Shown: piece by piece, positions 59,490-64,000 of the stretch | Numbering within the stretch: position 1 is the first letter of the stretch | How the letters are laid out: each line of letters begins with the position of its first letter | From: Thuidium tamariscinum | Taxonomy: Eukaryota; Streptophyta; Bryopsida; Hypnales; Thuidiaceae | Length of the DNA stretch: 64,000 bases | Assembly: GCA_947034885.2 (NCBI GenBank) | Contig: OX344755.2 | Span: forward strand, 20,529,052 to 20,593,051 | Direction of reading: 5' to 3' | The notes under the pieces: generated by a model | Told to the model about the DNA's origin: nothing | The model's input: only the letters and a program-made list of their open reading frames with translations | The model's database searches: none | Position numbers and translations under genes: made by a program

Positions 59490-60010
59490 TATTGATTGTG
59501 AAAAAATTGGAATTTTGTGTATTGATTTAGCATTTTGTTAAAGATACCCTAAGTAGAATTTTAGGCCTCATTTAGGCATATTAAAATAATCTTTTTCAAA
59601 AAACTTTGAACTTTAAAACAAGTAGAAAATCAAACCAAGTTTCATCTCCAAAAATCTATTTGACAATTCAAGTCTCCAATCAAAAATTAATGTCAAAAAA
59701 ATTATTCCTTCCAATTTTTTCTTAAAATTTATTTATAACTTTTGATTGGAGACTTGAAATGCCAAATGAACTTTTGGAGATGAAACTTGGTTTGAGTTCT
59801 CATCTTTTCTAGTTCAAATTTTTATTTTACTTTGCCTAGATGAAGCCTAACATTCTACTTTAACACAATTTCTAGTCAAAACTGAACTATAAATGGTTAA
59901 ACTCCTACTCATTCTAATTTATGTATCCCATGTAATTTGTTCTACCTGCTATCATTCCACTCCTATAAAGAAGTTGTGGTTCAATTCTAATTCAAGTGAC
60001 ACTCAAAGCT
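59490..60010. repeat. Dispersed palindromic repeat, related to 50.1-51.4 kb
   Basis: Arms at about 59540-59690 and 59750-59885 pair (CCAAGTTTCATCTCCAAAA with its complement; GACTTGAA/TTCAAGTC). The sequence is shared with 50090-50480 plus 51215-51400. Confidence 0.55.
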
Positions 60011-60539
60011 CTATTGTTCCCAATCCATTGATCTATTTTGAATACAGTGCTTAATTATGTAATATTGAATTTGAATTAAATTTTTTAATTAAATTTTCTA
60101 GTCTTAACTAAATGATGTTTTTGCTTAGGTGGTAGCCTTGCCTTTATGGTGGTCTTTTCTTATGTAGCTATCTATAAATTTGAATTTTTAAGCATTCAAA
60201 ATTTGATCAAATCTTGAAAGAAAACATAATCATGTTGATTATTTGAACAAATCAAGATGTCATAACCAATGGTTATAATTTAAAAAATATATATATTTAC
60301 ATGTTGTTTTAATTTGGACATTGTTTTTTTTTTAGTAGTGACAATGTGTATTTAGTATAATACATGATAGGTCAAATGGACCATATATAGTAGATGATTT
60401 GATTGGAAATGGGTTTATTCTTTTGATAGCCAATCAAATTAAAGCAAAGATTTTGTAATTTAAACTACAAATTCAAGTCAACCAATGTCAATTTGCTTCC
60501 ATTGCTTTGAATCTTCTATAAATTGCACTATCCCATCTA

Positions 60540-61675
60540 TAGAATAATAGTGATGATACTATGAAAGATGGAAAAAACACTTTACCAAAAAATGAAAAAT
60601 TGGCTAGTTATAATAACTTTGTAGGGATTGTCATTCACCAAAAGAACTACAAAAATAAGCTCCACTAGATGAAATTTGAGGGCTTTGGAGGGCCGTTTTG
60701 AGTCGGTTTCCAAAACGGTTTCCAATATCACTTGCCTCTAACAGGCCAACATTAACCAAAAACAATTTTTTTTTTAAATACAAAAAAAATAAAAATTAGG
60801 GGGTCCCAAAATATGAAAAAAAAGTCCAAAAAAATTCAAAAATAAATAAATTAATGAGGTGGCAATCTCTCGACCTTGTAGGATTCTTGTTCTTGTAGTT
60901 TGAGAACCTGCAGTCTTCGAATGCCCTCAAAAGTCTTCTAATGACTTTATGGACTTCTACACAATTACACACAATTAATTCCTTTTAGGATTCCTTCAAT
61001 CATTAGCTATAAGACTACTAGAAGACCTTCCTTTCCAAATTTCAACTCCAAATTTTTTTTAGATACAAAATTGTACTATATCTCCTCCCCCCTCAAATCA
61101 GTAAAGTGTAACTTAAATTGGATACTATTCTTTGAAACAAAGTTATGTTGGAAAATTGAATTTTTTTTGGACAAAGTGTGTACTAGTTATAAGTTTCTTA
61201 CTTGTTAGAAATCTAGGGCCAATTGAAGGAGAAAGAGAAAAGTTATGGACAAAAAATAAATCAATAAACAAGGTGTTACACAAAATAATAAACATGTTTT
61301 TTTAGTATTGGTCACCCAATTCAAGATCAGAAGAATTGCATTTAGAATTCATAGATGAGATCTTAAATGAATTTGCAATCATGTATGTTCATTGTATGGA
61401 ATATTTTTGGTGTGCTAGACTGTTTCTATTTCAAGGCGTGGGCAGATGCAATTTTGAAGTAATTTTGGGCTTGTAGGGCTTTTTTTCCCTAGCCCAAGCA
61501 TCTTGAGTTGTAAATAGTATTTTGTATCATTGAACATCTGTTTGGATGGAGGAGCTTGATATGAAAATTAGTCTTTATCATCTAGTGCCACCTCCCACTC
61601 ATCATCTTTATTGTAGAGCTCTTACGACTCCTTTGTAGATTTGTAGTGAGGAACTAAAGGCTACTTGGTTAAACA
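60540..61675. other. Remnants of transposon-family interiors
   Basis: Words such as GATTGTCATTCACCAAAA and AGACTACTAGAAGACC match the interior of the GGGTSATTGCAAG family, but the ends are not preserved. Confidence 0.4.
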
Positions 61676-62395
61676 TGTGATTGCAAGAAATACTTGTTCT
61701 TTTTTTTTTGTCCCTTTGACCTTGGATAGGTGGTTTTTCACTTATAACTTTTGCATTGTTTGTCTATTTTTTACGAAACTTGAAGTAAAGGTATATGTAG
61801 TAGTTGCATGTATTGAGTAGTTTTGTAGATTTCTTAGAAATTATTTCACTATAATTAAACAATCTCCAATTGGATGTCTACCTTGGCCATTTTGGAGGTT
61901 TCAATACTATTTTTGATCCAAAAATGCATATTTGAAGCTCAAAATTGGAAGTAATACAATGAAAGTAATACAATCCCACAAATGATTTTCTAAATATAAT
62001 ACATTGCACACCTTCCACATGTGCTCAAAGAGCGCTTCTTTTGCATTAGTGCAAATAACACAAATTTGTTTTTTCCAAAGAAAAAAATGATTGAAAAGAA
62101 GAATCCTCAAATTAGGAAAGATGACTTTATTTGTAGAATTTTTTGATTTTTTACTATTTAAAATAAAAAAACATTAAAATTTCTATTTTTTTGGTATTTT
62201 CTATCACTCTTTGAATATCCATTAATTTTATAGATAAAATTTTCTAGGCCTAAATTTTTATGTATATTCTTTTTTGAATGCTTTACAAATTATCTATGTT
62301 TTATTTCATTTTAGAAAATTTTATTCCAAAAGTCATAATACTTGTATACTGTGGCCATTTTGAGCCAAAATCAGCAAGTATGTCTTGCATTGACC
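61676..62395. mobile_element. GTGATTGCAAGAAA sub-family element
   Basis: It starts GTGATTGCAAGAAATACTTG and ends with TGTCTTGCATTGACCC. The interior (GGTGGTTTTTCACTTATAAC, TTTTGCATTG) matches the reverse of 16542-17268. The target duplication is unclear (ACAT / TCAT). Confidence 0.6.
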
Positions 62396-64000
62396 CTCAT
62401 ATGGAAGAAATCGCTTTTGGTTCATTTGTTCATTTGTTGTATATTAGGTGGCAACATCTAGAAAGTATTTAGAAAACTTTGACAAAAAATTGGTTGATGA
62501 AGCTTTGATTTCATTTGGTTCCTTCCTTTTTCCATCTAATGAAAGTGGTCTTTTTCCTTTAATTTGATAGTGAATTAGTGAAGCCAATTAATTTTTCCCT
62601 CGTCTTATACATGAACCAACTCATTTTTCCTTTTATGTGGCACATAAATCCGTTGAATTTTCTTTCAAAATTAATTTAGGGTGCTAATGCCTATAATTCC
62701 TATTCTTCAAAAACTTATACATGTATGTATAAAAATCTAATTAGAAATGAAATGTCTTTGGCAAGAATTGAACCTAGAAACTCCTCAAAATTTTAAACTT
62801 CTACAAAATTCTAGGTCTCAACCAATATATACAACTATAAGTTTCAAAATCCACTTGAAGAAGTGTGCTAAAAGAATGTGTTCTAGTTTTGATCATTTGA
62901 TCTTATAGTAGTTGCTAGTTCTTTTCAAACATTAATAGACTCCCTCTTGACACCTTTGAATGTTTAATTGGTATGCACAAAGTAACAACCATTGAAATGT
63001 GCATATTCATCATTGTGATAGAGAGCATATTGAATCATATCTATGATGTTCAAACCCACATCCAACTCCTCTTGCTACATCCACAATGTATGTTGCCACT
63101 TTATTACATATTATATTTTAAATGTGTTCATCCTATTCATCATTGAATATGTCTTTTAGATTCTTTATAACATGATCACAAATACCACTGATAGCTAGTA
63201 TGGAGATTTTTTGGCAAGTTAATAGTTGAATATAAATGTCTAATTAAAAAAAACTATAATTATACAGATTCTATCCTACAATTGAATATCTACTTTGTAT
63301 ACTTATTATTATAGTTATCTGAAGATGTATATGAGAATTCCCTCTATTTTTCTAGGAAGTTGATTTGACAATTTGATCTTCATTAAATGCTGGTTATACA
63401 TGCATTTCAATTTTAGGCAATTGAAGTCTCACATATAACATGATGTATCTAAAGTAATAAAACATTCTAGTATGAATTAGCTTATATATCTATATATGTG
63501 AAAAAGTAGTGGTCAATTTACGTTTCAATAATAATTGAATATTAAATCACATCATTACCATAATTTTTGTACTTCATAATCTAAAATTAAAATTTTTAAT
63601 GTAAAAGATTCATTAGAAAATAAAAATAATGAAGTCATAATTTTTTTTTTACTACATTGTAAATTGTACAATTCTAAATTGAAAATTTGGGGGGCATTTT
63701 CTTAGGATCTATTAAAATTTTGATTCTAACAAGCCAAAAATATATCAATTACCTCAAAGTATTTATATCATAGTAAGAAATTGAAGATGTGTGCAAATGA
63801 AAAGTTTCACTACATGGAGAATTTGTCCAACAAATAATTTAAACTTTTAAGTTCTTGCTCATTTATGCAATAAAATATATAGATGGTAGAAAATTTGTAT
63901 TTACACATGAATGATGCATTTTCAACAATGTTGTGACTAGCAATATTGGATTGTTGCTAGCTAGTTAGAATTTATGCAACATTACTACATTAGTATGGGT
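62396..64000. other. AT-rich DNA, no gene seen
   Basis: No exon, inverted-end element or RNA gene could be supported to the end of the window. Confidence 0.35.

Noticed and set aside
62763..62790. tRNA-like GGTTCAATTC word on the minus strand
   Set aside because: No matching acceptor or anticodon arms are present within tRNA distance.

Overview
This looks like nuclear DNA of a land plant. It is AT-rich and packed with small decayed DNA transposons. The few coding regions are short exons split by GT-AG introns of about 80 to 1100 bp, preceded by TATA boxes and 5'-UTR introns. One gene is a plant-type heavy-metal-associated (HMA) protein. I see no bacterial operon, rRNA, tRNA, CRISPR array or intact retrotransposon. 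The high density of very short insertions and the CpG-rich GATC/CGATCG islands only around genes would fit a bryophyte or other non-seed plant, but that placement is a guess.

Layout. (1) About 2.16-14.43 kb and 21.37-32.31 kb are two direct, diverged copies of one segment, with a small inverted tail (14.43-15.38 kb against 32.47-32.91 kb). Each copy carries one small spliced gene on the + strand: HMA-like A (12267-13669) and HMA-like B (29778-31628). These genes are invisible as long ORFs because every exon is under 140 bp. (2) Between and inside the copies lie many transposons. Because the two copies serve as each other's empty site, target-site duplications can be read directly: TTAA (piggyBac-type ends), TA (mariner-like), TAA (PIF/Harbinger-like), 8 bp (hAT-like), and a 17 bp duplication with a poly(A) tail (retroposon). 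CACTA-type elements and an unclassified family with GGGTSATTGCAAG ends are also present. (3) 33.25-33.66 kb, minus strand, is a secreted S1-like protein gene broken by one frameshift. (4) 36.3-40.0 kb holds two TTAA elements of one family in opposite orientation. (5) 44.17-45.72 kb, minus strand, is an intact four-coding-exon HMA protein gene with a Pro/Glu/Lys repeat tail. (6) 46-64 kb is mostly transposon remnants, but two further sets of phase-matched exons show unannotated genes: 53013-53371 (+) and 55397-56178 (-).

How the genes relate. The HMA gene at 44-46 kb and the two duplicated genes share a MAD.. or MA.. start, a likely 5'-UTR intron, four coding exons and the same intron phases (0, 0, then 1 inside a Gly codon). 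A and B appear to be shortened paralogs that lost the MxCxxC metal site and the repeat tail. Between A and B all three coding indels are multiples of three, although the protein sequences diverge quickly. This young, frame-preserved, non-metal HMA-like pair is the best candidate for undescribed biology here.
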